Source: Streptomyces capitiformicae
Lineage (GTDB): Bacteria > Actinomycetota > Actinomycetes > Streptomycetales > Streptomycetaceae
DNA length: 64,000 nt
Direction of reading: 5' to 3'
NCBI RefSeq assembly: GCF_002214185.1
Contig: NZ_CP022161.1
Location: forward strand, 1,240,001 to 1,304,000
A model generated the notes under the pieces. It was not told where the DNA came from. It did no database searches and saw only the letters and a list, made by a program, of their open reading frames with translations. Position 1 is the stretch's first letter. Each line of letters starts with the position of its first letter. Both the position numbers and the translations under genes were made by a program. Shown piece after piece: positions 35,591 to 44,448 of the stretch.

Positions 35591-36423
35591 TCACCAGGTG
35601 ACCGGCAACGAGAGCAGTCCGCGGGAGACCGGGTGGTCCTTCCAGCGCAGCTCGTGCTCGGGGACGGCCAGCCGGATCGTGGGCAGCCTCCTGAGCAGGG
35701 TGGCCACGGCCACCTGGAGCTCCATCCGGGCCATCTGGGCGCCCAGACAGCGGTGAACGCCGTAGCCGAAGGCGAGATGGGAATTGGCCTCGCGGGCCAC
35801 ATCCACCCGCTCGGGTGCGTGGAAGACCGACGCGTCGTGGTTGGCCGAGCCGATCGCGGGGACCACGGCCTCACCCGCCCGTACGGTGACGCCGCCCAGG
35901 TCGACATCCTCCAGGGCGACCCTGGGCAGCGCTCCGCTGATCGCCGACGGGTTGTAGCGCGGCAGTTCCTCCACCGCGGTGGGCACGAGCTCGGGACGGG
36001 CGCGCAGCCGGTCCAGCTCGGCGGAGTGGAGCAGCAGGGTCAGTATCCCGCTGGAGATGGCGTTGACCGTGCTGAGGTAACCGGCGGTGAGCAGCAGGAA
36101 GGCGAAGCCGATCAGCTCCTTCTCGGTCAGCCTTCCGCCCTCGTCGCGCTCGGCGACCAGGGCGCCCAGCAGATCGTCGCCGGGGCGTTCGCGGCGCTCA
36201 CCGATCATGCCGGCGACGTACTCCTCGAGGTGGCCTCGTGCGGCCTTGATCTCTTCCTGGGAATGCCTCGTCATGCTGAAAGCGGTGTCCGTCCACGCGC
36301 ACAGCTGTGGACTGTCCTGCTGTGGAACTCCGAGGAGTTCCAGCACCAGCATGAGAGGCACGGGTAACGCGAGCCCGGGCAGCAGATCGCCCGGGGGACC
36401 CGCCTGGACGAGGTCGTCGACCG
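35591..36423 (-). pseudogene. Truncated cytochrome P450
   Basis: The frame gives the C-terminal two-thirds of a bacterial CYP: VDDLVQAGPPGDLL, the I-helix, ExxR (EELPR), and the heme loop FGYGVHRCLG with its Cys ligand. The first 130 or so residues of a normal 400-aa CYP are absent; a 16-bp minisatellite takes their place and no start is credible. The I-helix reads AGYLST where AG-x-(D/E)-T-T is usual, so the proton-delivery acid and first Thr are missing. It is probably dead. Before decay it would have belonged with the tailoring enzymes. Confidence 0.82.
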
Positions 36424-36424
36424 G

Positions 36425-36648
36425 GTATGCCCCGGCCGGCGGATACCCCGGCCGGCGGATACCCCGGCCGGCGGATACCCCGGCCGGCGGATACCCCGGC
36501 CGGCGGATACCCCGGCCGGCGGATACCCCGGCCGGCGGATACCCCGGCCTGCGGATACCCCGGCCTGCGGATACCCCGGCCTGCGGATACCCCGGCCTGC
36601 GGATGCCGCGGCCGGCGGATGCCGCGGCCGGCGGATGCCGCGGCCACA
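36425..36648. repeat. 16-bp minisatellite, about 14 units in three variant blocks
   Basis: Six copies of GGATACCCCGGCCGGC run from 36441, four of GGATACCCCGGCCTGC from 36537, and three of GGATGCCGCGGCCGGC-type from 36601; one degenerate unit precedes them. The period is strict. A 16-bp period cycles all three frames, so open frames across it (16-residue repeats such as GRRIPRPADTPAGGYP) are a by-product. Confidence 0.95.
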
Positions 36649-36735
36649 CAGGGTTCCGAGCCCCTGAGCCCGGACCGTGTCCGGGAAGCACGAAGGGCCC
36701 CAGCCACCGAAGCGTGTCCAAGGAGGTCGTGTTCC

Positions 36736-38563
36736 GTGTCAGAGCTCGCAGGATGGGTGGAGTTCGAGCATGCGCTCCCCGAAGGGCGGGACGCCATCGC
36801 GTCGATGGTCCGCGCGCTGCGCGCGGGCGACGCCGCGGGCGCCCGGTTCTGGACGGGGCCCGGAGCCGTCCTCGGCCTGCGCCCGTCCTCGGCCTGCGCC
36901 CGTCGCCGGCCGGCGCCCTGGACGCGGCCCCCGGACCGCTGGCGGGAGGGGAGGGCCCCGGCGCCCCCGTCTCGGCCGTCGTGTCGTTCGCCGGAGTATG
37001 CGACAACCGCGCCGAGTTGCCGCGGTCCCGTCCCGGTACGGCCGCCTCGGGCGCCGAAGCTGTCCTGCGGTCCTGGCTGGCGCTGGGCCGCGGCACCGTA
37101 GACCGGCTGCGCGGCTCCTACGCCCTTGCTGTGTGGGAGCCGGGGCGCGCGGAGCTGACCCTGGTCCGGGACCGGATGGGCACCCGCCCGCTGCACTACG
37201 TCCAGTTGGCGACCGGCGTGCTCTTCGCCTCCCGGCCCGACGCCCTGATGGCCCATCCGCTGGTGCGTGCGCGGCTGGACGAGGACGCCCCGCGCATGGT
37301 GCTGGCCGGCATCAACGTGCCGGGAAAGACGGTGTTCCGGGACATCCGGGAGGTCCCGGCGGGCCACCTCGTACGGTTCTCCCGGTCCGGCCGTACCGAG
37401 CACCGGTACTGGCGGCCGACAGCGGCGGAGCACCACGACGACATCCCCACCACCACCCGGCGGGTCCGCGAACTGCTGGCCGACGCCGTGGGTGAGGAGA
37501 GCGGCTGCCCGGACGGCCGCGTCGGCAGTCTGATGTCCGGTGAGCTGGACTCCAGCGCGCTCGCCGCGCTGCTCGCCGGACGGCACAACCGCCCGGTGCC
37601 CACCTTCGCGGTCGACTACCAGGGGTACGAGGAGAACTTCCGGCCGCACATCGTCCGGCCGGAACCCGACAGCCCGTTCGTCCGCGACATGGCCGCCCAT
37701 CTGGGAACCGACCGCACCGACGTGGTCCTCACCACCGGTGACCTCACCCGCGCCGAGGTATGGGCCCGCCTGGTGGCGGAGCTGGACCAGCCACGGCTGT
37801 TCGCGGACACCGAGCCCTCGATGGCCCTGCTGTACCGGGCCGTCGGGGGCGGGTCGAGGTCCTGCTGAGCGGTGAGGGCGCGGACGAGCTCTTCGGGGGC
37901 TTCCCGTGGTTCCACCATCCGCGCCGGGCGCAGGCTCCCGACTTCCCGTGGACGCCGACCACCGACGAGCTGGTCGGCACGCTGTTCGCCCCGGCGATAA
38001 AGGAACTCGAGGTCCTCGCGTTCCGGGCCGACCACTACCGTGACGCCCTCGCGGAGATTCCCGGCCTGCCCGGGGAGGAGCCGCTGGAGCGGCGGATGCG
38101 CGAGCTGACTTATCTGTTCGTCACCCGCTTCCTGCCCGAGCAACTGGATCGGGCCCACCGGTTCGGCGCGGCGGTCGCAGTCGACGTACGGCTGCCGTTC
38201 TGCGATCACCGGCTGGTGGAGTACGCCCTCAACATCCCCTGGAGCACCAAGACGTTCGACGGGTGGGAGAAGAGCGTGCTCCGCGCCGCCGTTGCGGATC
38301 TGCTGCCCGCGTCGGTGCTGGAGCGCCGGAAGTCCGGCTACCCCATGACGCACGACGACGGCTACGACCTGAAGCTCCGCACCGAACTGGGCGAGTTGGC
38401 CAACCGGCCGGACGCGCCGGTGCTGCCGCTGTTGGACATGGACGTGGTGCGCGGACTGCGGCGGGACCCGGCCGGGGAGCCCCGGCTCAGCCGCACCGAG
38501 CTGGAACTGGCGCTCAAGCTCAACACCTGGCTGGAACACCACGAGCTCACCCTGCCGGGCTGA
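36736..38563 (+). pseudogene. Asparagine-synthetase-like amide synthetase with two frameshifts
   Basis: GTG 36736 follows AAGGAGG. The N-terminus MSELAGWVEF aligns with the class II glutaminase start MCGIAGWVDF, with Ser where the catalytic Cys2 belongs. A 17-bp tandem duplication (36871-36887 and 36888-36904) shifts the frame; removing one copy restores it (GLRPSPAGALDAAP). A second slip lies in a G-run near 37850, between SMALLYRAVG and VEVLLSGEGADELFGG. The synthetase domain is otherwise complete, with the SGELDSSALAALL (SGGxDSS-like) ATP motif. Relatives make amides in pentangular polyphenols (FdmV-type) or beta-lactams. Two frameshifts argue for a dead gene unless they are sequencing errors. 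Confidence 0.8.
36871..36904 (+). repeat. 17-bp tandem duplication causing a frameshift
   Basis: CTCGGCCTGCGCCCGTC occurs twice back to back inside the asparagine-synthetase-like gene. The length is not a multiple of three. Confidence 0.95.
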
Positions 38564-38587
38564 CACCCCGGTCCGGCGTCACGAGGA

Positions 38588-38620
38588 AGCCGCCGGGACG
38601 CCCCACGCGTCCCGGCGGCT
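38588..38620. terminator. Hairpin terminator
   Basis: A perfect 13-bp stem (38588-38600 with 38608-38620), 7-nt loop, lies 25 bp after the end of the amide-synthetase-like gene. Confidence 0.8.
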
Positions 38621-38621
38621 C

Positions 38622-38860
38622 GCTAGGGCGTGTTGCGAAAGTCCCGTCTGCCCCGCGACGCCATGCACGCTCCCCCGCTCTCGGCTCCGCTCGAGCGGGA
38701 GGGACCCCCACCGCCGCACCGGGCACACACCCAAGTACATCCAAGTGCGAGGGTGTATGCCCGGCACACCGAGGGCACGCAACTACGCGGACATCAGCCG
38801 CTGCCGCGGGCGCGGGGCCGCCCTCCGGGCGACGACGGGAAGGTGACGACAGGCCCTGGT
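38622..38860. repeat. Interspersed intergenic element, copy B
   Basis: Homologous to 18884-19110: CTAGGGCGTGTTGCGAAAGT at the left, CGCTCGAGCG palindrome in the middle, GACGACAGGCCCTGG at the right. It fills the gap between the amide-synthetase-like gene and the ABM gene. No gene is supported inside it. Confidence 0.75.
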
Positions 38861-38881
38861 GACACCGGCGGACTCAGGGCC

Positions 38882-39205
38882 CTACCGGGCGGACGTGCCC
38901 TGCAGCAGGCATACGGTCTGTGTCAGCCGCATCTCTCCGCCGCGCCGGTACGGGGCCAGGAGGCGCCGGTTCTCGACGTGCTCCTCGCTGTGCTCGAACC
39001 GATGGAAGCTGGGCGCATCGACCCAGTCGGTGACGACGTAGTAGACGTCCTCCTCGTCCGCCGACCGGGCGAGGGACTGGCAGAGATTGCCCGGCTGGGC
39101 GGCGATGCCCCTGCCCACCTCCTGCCACACCTTCTCGAACTCGGCGCCCCGGCCAGGGACTGTCTCCATGCGGAGCATCACACGGAAAGGAAGGGAATCC
39201 GGCAT
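38882..39205 (-). CDS. Antibiotic biosynthesis monooxygenase (ABM-domain) protein
   Basis: A 107-aa dimeric ferredoxin-like-fold protein. It shows FRVMLRMETVPGRGAEFEKVWQEV, YYVVTDWVDAPSFHRFEHSEEH and a closing MRLTQTVCLL strand. A GGAGG site precedes ATG 39205. Relatives such as ActVA-Orf6 and TcmH oxidise anthrone-type polyketides to quinones without metal or cofactor. Some members of the fold are cyclases, so quinone formation is likely but not certain. It lies at the right edge of the tailoring island. Confidence 0.88.
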   Translation of the reverse strand: MPDSLPFRVMLRMETVPGRGAEFEKVWQEVGRGIAAQPGNLCQSLARSADEEDVYYVVTDWVDAPSFHRFEHSEEHVENRRLLAPYRRGGEMRLTQTVCLLQGTSAR

Positions 39206-39375
39206 CTGACTGGCCTCCGACGCGTGACGGGGTCGACTCGGGGCGCCCAGTCTCCGTGACTCGGCTCGACGGCAGCTCGAGGGACACCTCGACTCGTCCT
39301 CGACCGGTCTCCGACACCGCGGCGGGAGTCTCTCCTTCTCTCCCCGTGCTCTCCCAGTGACCCCTTGGAGGATCC
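39206..39375. promoter_or_regulatory. Divergent ABM/POT transporter promoter region
   Basis: 170 bp between divergent starts. Both genes have GGAGG sites, but no promoter or operator was identified. Confidence 0.35.
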
Positions 39376-40887
39376 ATGACCGCGCCGCCGGCCCAGTCCC
39401 CCACCGTCCAGCCGTCGGGTCCGTCCGGACGTACCGGCCGACGAGGTCCCCTGGGTTGGCCTCGCTGGTTCACCACGTTGTTCGGCACCGACATCTGGGA
39501 GCGGTTCAGCTTCTACGGGATGACCGCGATCCTCGTCCTCTACGCCACGGAGCCGACCGCCGACGGTGGGCTCGGGATGACCAACGAGGACGCCACGCTG
39601 CTCTTCGGCCTGTACATGGCCTCGGTGTTCCTCTGCTCCGTACCTGGCGGCTGGCTCGGCGACCGGCTGTTCGGTTCCTCTCGCGCCGTCCTGTACGGGG
39701 GCGTTCTGATCGGGCTCGGGCATCTGTCGCTGGCCCTGCCCGGACAGGCGTTCTTCTATCCGGGGCTGCTGCTGATCGCGGGCGGCACCGGGCTGCTCAA
39801 GCCCAACATGGCCAATCTGCTGAGCGCCTTCTACGCTCCTGGGGACCGGGCCGGCCGGGACGCCGGATTCGCGATCTTCTATATGAGCGTCCAGGTCAGC
39901 GCGCTGGTGGCGCCCGTCGTGGTCGGGGCGGTCGGCGAGACCGTCGACTGGCATCTGGGTTTCGGGCTCGCGGCCGTCGGCATGGCCATCGGGCTGCTCC
40001 AGTACGCGCGCGGCTCGCACCACTTCGGTGAGACCGGCCGGGCACCCGAACGCGCCGCCACCCCCGCCCAGCGGACCCGGGTGCTGCGGGCCAGCGGTCT
40101 CACGCTGGCCGTGGTCGTCATCGCCTACGGCGCGGACGCGGCCGCGGGGTCCTTCAGGATCGCTCATGTCATGGGGCTGATCGGGCTGCTGACCGTCGTC
40201 GTACCTGTGGTCTTCTTCTGGCGGCTGATCCGCAACCCGCTGCTGACCCCGCCGGAGCGGGTCCGGGTGAAGACCTACATCTGGCTGTTCCTGGCCTCGG
40301 CCCTGTTCTGGGCGATGTTCCTGCAGGGCGGCTCCGTCTTCTCGATCTTCGCCAAGGAGTCCACGGACCGCTCGGTGCTCGGCTTCACCGTGCCCACCAG
40401 CTGGTTCCAGTCCGCGACACCGCTGTTCGTGCTGCTCACCGCCCCGCTGTTCGCCTCGCTGTGGAAGCGCGCGGGGGACCGGATCGGCACCGCCGTCAAG
40501 TTCGGTATCGGCATGGCGTGCACCGCGGTCGCCTTCGGTGTGATGGCGCTGGCCGCGTGGCGGGCCGCGTCGGCGGAGGGCGGCCTGGTGTCACCGTGGT
40601 GGCTGGTGATCGCGTTCCTGCTGCTGGCCGCCGGGGAAGTGGCTTTCGCCCCGGTCGGGATGAGCGCCACCACCGCCGTGGCACCGGCGACCTTCGTCAG
40701 CCAGATGGTGGGATTGTTCTGGCTGGCCGGAGCGCTTGGCGGCGGCCTGGGCGGCAACGCCCTGAAGGTGTCGGGCGACGAGTCGCCGTCCGCCGGCTAT
40801 TTCCTCGCGTTGAGCCTGGTCACGCTGGCGGCCGCGGTGGCCCTGGTACTGGCCCGCGGGCCGCTGGGCCGGCGGCTGGGCGTGTGA
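39376..40887 (+). CDS. POT/PTR2-family proton-coupled transporter
   Basis: A 503-aa major-facilitator protein with about 14 spans. The family N-terminal motif is GTDIWERFSFYGM, where the usual first Glu of ExxER is Asp, and GGWLGDRLFG follows in the loop after helix 2. GGAGG precedes the ATG. Family members import di/tripeptides or nitrate-like solutes with protons, and a few export drugs. Whether it belongs to the island or the background is unclear. Confidence 0.9.
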   Translation: MTAPPAQSPTVQPSGPSGRTGRRGPLGWPRWFTTLFGTDIWERFSFYGMTAILVLYATEPTADGGLGMTNEDATLLFGLYMASVFLCSVPGGWLGDRLFGSSRAVLYGGVLIGLGHLSLALPGQAFFYPGLLLIAGGTGLLKPNMANLLSAFYAPGDRAGRDAGFAIFYMSVQVSALVAPVVVGAVGETVDWHLGFGLAAVGMAIGLLQYARGSHHFGETGRAPERAATPAQRTRVLRASGLTLAVVVIAYGADAAAGSFRIAHVMGLIGLLTVVVPVVFFWRLIRNPLLTPPERVRVKTYIWLFLASALFWAMFLQGGSVFSIFAKESTDRSVLGFTVPTSWFQSATPLFVLLTAPLFASLWKRAGDRIGTAVKFGIGMACTAVAFGVMALAAWRAASAEGGLVSPWWLVIAFLLLAAGEVAFAPVGMSATTAVAPATFVSQMVGLFWLAGALGGGLGGNALKVSGDESPSAGYFLALSLVTLAAAVALVLARGPLGRRLGV

Positions 40888-40936
40888 CCACCGCCCCGGC
40901 GCCCCTGTCCCAGACCTGTCCCTGGAGGTGTTCGCC

Positions 40937-41140
40937 TTGACAGTACCGACAGCAACCATCGCTCCGGCACCGGAGCGGGAACGGCACGCACGGCAGGACC
41001 GTGATGCCCACGAGACCCCGGCCCGCGGACCACGGCCCCACGAGCCCGAGCCCAGGACCGCCCAGCAGCCGGTCCTACTGGCCGGCGAGGACGAGGACGC
41101 CTGCCGCGAGGAGCCGCACATCTGGCGGGGCATCGACTGA
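40937..41140 (+). CDS. Small hypothetical protein
   Basis: About 67 residues if started at TTG 40937 (GGAGG nine bases upstream), or 70 from GTG 40928. It is Arg/Glu/Pro-rich with an acidic C-terminus ([17 protein letters not shown]). It has no recognised domain and may be spurious. It is kept because the ribosome site is good and the gap would otherwise be empty. Confidence 0.35.
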   Translation: MTVPTATIAPAPERERHARQDRDAHETPARGPRPHEPEPRTAQQPVLLAGEDEDACREEPHIWRGID

Positions 41141-41146
41141 CGACCC

Positions 41147-41234
41147 CGGTGATCCGATCGCCCGCGAGGCGGGGAATGCGACTCACCGGAACACCCACCG
41201 GCGCGCCCCCGCCCCGCGGACGATCGGATCACCG
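41147..41234. repeat. 88-bp inverted-repeat element (possible MITE)
   Basis: The ends CGGTGATCCGATCG (41147-41160) and CGATCGGATCACCG (41221-41234) are perfect inverted repeats. The pairing continues inward imperfectly through CCGCGAGGCGGGG and CCCCGCCCCGCGG, giving an arm of about 28 nt. It is non-coding. It could be a small non-autonomous element or a hairpin regulator. Confidence 0.65.
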
Positions 41235-41329
41235 CCGTGAAGCCCCAGGACGGTGGCGGGGATGCACAACAGTGCCGCCGCCGTGGTCGCGTGCCACGCC
41301 GGGTGCGACGGTCCACCGGTGCGTAGCGC

Positions 41330-42011
41330 GGACCTTGATCGAGGGCGGCGGCGACCTGGAGACCGCTTACGCCGTGCAGCAGTTGGGCGTCCGGCGCGGC
41401 CAGGACACGGGCCGCCGGATCGTCGGCCGCAAGATCGGTCTGACCTCCGTGGCCGTACAGCGCCAACTGGGCGTGGATCAGCCCGACTTCGGGGCCGACG
41501 GCGTCCGCGACCGCTTCCGCGCCTACCGCGACGTACTCGATCCCACCACCGAACTCGGCATCCACGCCCACCACAACCTCGCCCTCGGTGTGGCCAACAC
41601 CGTCGTCGCCGTCGAGAGCGGCGCGGCCCGGGTCGACGCCTCGCTCGCCGGGCAGGGCGCGGGCGCGGGCGCGGGCAACTGCCCCTGGAGGCGTTCGTCG
41701 CGGTCGCCGACCTGATGGGCTGGGCTCACGCCTGCGACCTGTTCCCGCTGATGGACGCCGCCGACGACCTCGTACGACCGCTGCAGGACCGCGAGGTGCG
41801 GGTGGACCGCGAGACCCTCAGCCTCGGCTACGCGGGCGTGTACTCCAGCTTCCTGCGCCACGCCGAGACCGCCGCCACCCGCTACGGCCTGGACACCCGA
41901 AGCATCCTCGTCGAGGTCGGCCGGCGCGGCATGGTCGGCGGCCAGGAAGACATGATCACGGACATCGCGCTGGACCTGGTGACTGGCAACACCGGCGCCG
42001 ACCAGGGCTGA
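41330..42011 (+). pseudogene. mhpD-mhpE deletion chimera with frameshift
   Basis: The first 55 codons or so ([41 protein letters not shown]) are the N-terminal part of 2-keto-4-pentenoate hydratase (MhpD). At about 41500 the sequence switches to the C-terminal half of 4-hydroxy-2-oxovalerate aldolase (Mhp[51 protein letters not shown]). One C is missing in the run near 41683, breaking the aldolase frame. The acylating aldehyde dehydrogenase gene expected between the two is gone. It is a remnant of meta-cleavage (catechol) degradation. Confidence 0.85.
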
Positions 42012-42066
42012 CGAGGTCGTACGGCCGCCCGCCGGAGCGTCGGTGGGCGGCCGTACCCTTGCCTCC

Positions 42067-42930
42067 GTGGAGGACTACGACATCCTGGACACGCCGGACA
42101 GCGACGCCTCGGACGGGCCGTCGCCGCGCCCGCGGTCGCTCATGCTCGCCTTCTTCGGCAACCACGTCGTCGAAGAGGAGGACCGTGACCTGTGCGTGTA
42201 CTCGGGCAGCATCATCGACGTGCTCGGCCGCGTCGGCGTCGGTGAACAGGCCGTACGTTCCACGCTGACCCGCATGGTCAACCGCGGCCTGCTGCGACGC
42301 CAACGCGAGGGCCGCAAGATGTACTTCGGCCTGACCCGGCAGGCGACGCGCGTCCTGCTGGACGGCCGCACCCGTATCTGGAAACAGGGCGCCGTCAACG
42401 ACGACTGGGACGGCACCTGGACCCTGCTCGGCTTCTCCCTGCCCGACTCCTGGAAGCGCCAGCGCCACGATCTGCGCTCACGGCTCACCTGGTCCGGATT
42501 CGGCGCGCTGTACAGCGGGTTGTGGATCGCTCCCGGTGAGGTCGACGTCACCGGTGTCGTCGCGGAGCTCGGGCTCACCGACCACGTCAAGATCTTCCAT
42601 GCTCAGGCCGAGGTGTCCACCGACATCGATCTGATGGTCCGTGACACCTGGGACCTGGAATCCATCGCCGCCCGCTATGTCACCTTCGGCAAGCGGTGGA
42701 CGCCCCACCTGGGCGGGGGCGTCGGGGACGACCCGATCGGCACCCGGCTGCGGCTGGTCAGCGAATGGCTGTGGACCATCCGTACCGACCCCCGGCTGCC
42801 CACCCGGCACCTTCCCCCGTCCTGGCCGGCCCGCCCGGCCCAGGAGACCTTCCGACGCGTCGCCGAACAGGTCACGGAGCCCGCCCGGGACGTTGCCCGC
42901 GAGCTGCTGGACACGGTCCCGGCGCGCTGA
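42067..42930 (+). CDS. PaaX-family transcriptional regulator
   Basis: A 287-aa protein from GTG 42067. It has an N-terminal winged helix (SLMLAFFGNHV ... GVGEQAVRSTLTRMVNRGLLRRQREGRKMYFGLT) and the PaaX core WDGTWTLLGFSLPD ... ALYSGLWIAP. PaaX proteins repress phenylacetate and related aromatic catabolism in response to CoA esters. A TACCCT box lies nine bases before the GTG, so the mRNA may be leaderless. It may once have controlled the now broken mhp genes. Confidence 0.9.
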   Translation: MEDYDILDTPDSDASDGPSPRPRSLMLAFFGNHVVEEEDRDLCVYSGSIIDVLGRVGVGEQAVRSTLTRMVNRGLLRRQREGRKMYFGLTRQATRVLLDGRTRIWKQGAVNDDWDGTWTLLGFSLPDSWKRQRHDLRSRLTWSGFGALYSGLWIAPGEVDVTGVVAELGLTDHVKIFHAQAEVSTDIDLMVRDTWDLESIAARYVTFGKRWTPHLGGGVGDDPIGTRLRLVSEWLWTIRTDPRLPTRHLPPSWPARPAQETFRRVAEQVTEPARDVARELLDTVPAR

Positions 42931-42961
42931 GCCGGGCCGGGCCACGGCCGGTCACGGGCGT

Positions 42962-44185
42962 TCAGCGGACCAGTCGGGCGGGCTCGGCGGCCTTGCCCAG
43001 CAGCCACTCCAGGGGGCCGCGCCGGAAGAAGCGGGACCAGAGCGTGGCGAAGACCGTCACGGCGACGAGGAAGCCGAGCAGCACGTGCGGCGGGGAACCG
43101 GGCAGTTCCTCGATGCCGAGGGCCTGGATGCCGACGACGTGGAGGACGTACGCGGTCAGGGACATCGTGCCGACGGTGATGACCGGTCGGGCGAGGCGGT
43201 GCAGACGCGGGAAGGCGTCCACGGCGGCCAGGCAGGCGATCAGGACGAGGACCGCGACACCGGAGTTGCCCACGATGGACAGTGTCGTCTCGCTGTGCGG
43301 CGCGGCCACCAGAAGCTCGGCCGGGCTGTCACCGCTCGGGTAGCCCCAGGTGTCGGACCACCAGGCCGACGCTGCCGAACCGCCGTCCTCCCCACCCGAC
43401 TCGGCGACCGCCGCGAGGGCGCCGGGAACCAGATGCAGGGCCAGCCAGGAGCCGCCGTACCCGAGGACGGCGAGACCGGCACCGGTGAGCGCGAGACGCA
43501 GGCGTACGGCGGTGGCGGCCGGATCGAGGCGGGCCACGGCCATGCCGGCGACGACGAAGGGGATCCAGGTCAGGGCGGGGTAGCTGCCGGTGAAGAGGAG
43601 CGACAGGAGGCCGTCGGCGTCGGCGGGCCAGGTCCAAATGCCGCCGGGTTCGTCGGCGTCGAGCGCGCGATGGACGACGTACAGGATCTGCGGCAGGACC
43701 AGCGCGGCGGCTCCGGCGATGATCGCCAGCGGGCGGGCGCCCAGCCGGTACAGGGGCAGGACGAGCAGGAAGTACAGGCCGTAGAAGGCGAGGATGACCT
43801 CGACCGCGGTGCCGGTCAGGGTGAGTCCGGTGCCCACGACGAGCAGGACGAGCGCCCGGATCACCACCTTGGCGACGGCCTGCCGGCCCGCCCGGCCCGT
43901 CTTCGGGGCGTGCCGACCGGTGATCAGGATGATCGAGAAGCCGGCCAGGAAGGCGAAGAGCGCGGAGGCCCGGCCGTGCGACAGCTCCATGACGAAGCCG
44001 ACCGCTCCGCCCTCCGAGGGGTCGGGCCCGACATGCGCGGCGTACATCCCGAACACCGCGAGCCCTCTGGCCAGGTCCACACCGATCAGCCGGCCTGTCG
44101 AGGCGCCGGGGCTGGGGGTTCCGGAGGTATGGGGCGAGACAGCGGCCGGTTTCCCGGTCGCCGGGTCGACTGCGTTCTGGGTCAT
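42962..44185 (-). CDS. DUF418/DUF1624-like multispan membrane protein
   Basis: A 407-aa membrane protein with about 10 spans. It begins RLIGVDLARGLAVFGMYAAHV, the RxxxxDxxRG signature of the DUF418/heparan-N-acetyltransferase-like acyltransferase group. ATG 44185 was chosen because the signature follows a short Pro/Ser/Thr tail; upstream sequence is non-homologous. It probably transfers an acyl group to a cell-surface sugar. The substrate is unknown. Confidence 0.82.
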   Translation of the reverse strand: MTQNAVDPATGKPAAVSPHTSGTPSPGASTGRLIGVDLARGLAVFGMYAAHVGPDPSEGGAVGFVMELSHGRASALFAFLAGFSIILITGRHAPKTGRAGRQAVAKVVIRALVLLVVGTGLTLTGTAVEVILAFYGLYFLLVLPLYRLGARPLAIIAGAAALVLPQILYVVHRALDADEPGGIWTWPADADGLLSLLFTGSYPALTWIPFVVAGMAVARLDPAATAVRLRLALTGAGLAVLGYGGSWLALHLVPGALAAVAESGGEDGGSAASAWWSDTWGYPSGDSPAELLVAAPHSETTLSIVGNSGVAVLVLIACLAAVDAFPRLHRLARPVITVGTMSLTAYVLHVVGIQALGIEELPGSPPHVLLGFLVAVTVFATLWSRFFRRGPLEWLLGKAAEPARLVR

Positions 44186-44448
44186 GCCTTCAGGCTGGGG
44201 AGGGGCCCGAGCGCGGAGTATCCGGCAGGTGTCCGGTCCGACCCCGCCACCCGGCGGGGCGCGCGCCACCTCGCGGGGGCGCTCCGGTTCTCGTGTGCCC
44301 CCTTGACGCCGGAACGCTCTCGCCAAGTGGGGAGAGTGTCCCGATCGGCCGTCTCACGAGGGCTTCCCGTTCTACGGTCGACCCGGTGGTGGGCGACAAC
44401 GACGTGCGGCCGGCGACGTTCACGCAGGGATGACGAGGCGGAACGCGC

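Noticed and set aside
36425..36648. Possible CRISPR array
   Set aside because: The units are contiguous 16-mers with no spacers, and there are no cas genes.
36424..37096. N-terminal extension of the P450 frame to about 500 residues
   Set aside because: The extra residues are antisense of the amide-synthetase gene plus minisatellite and contain no P450 helices.
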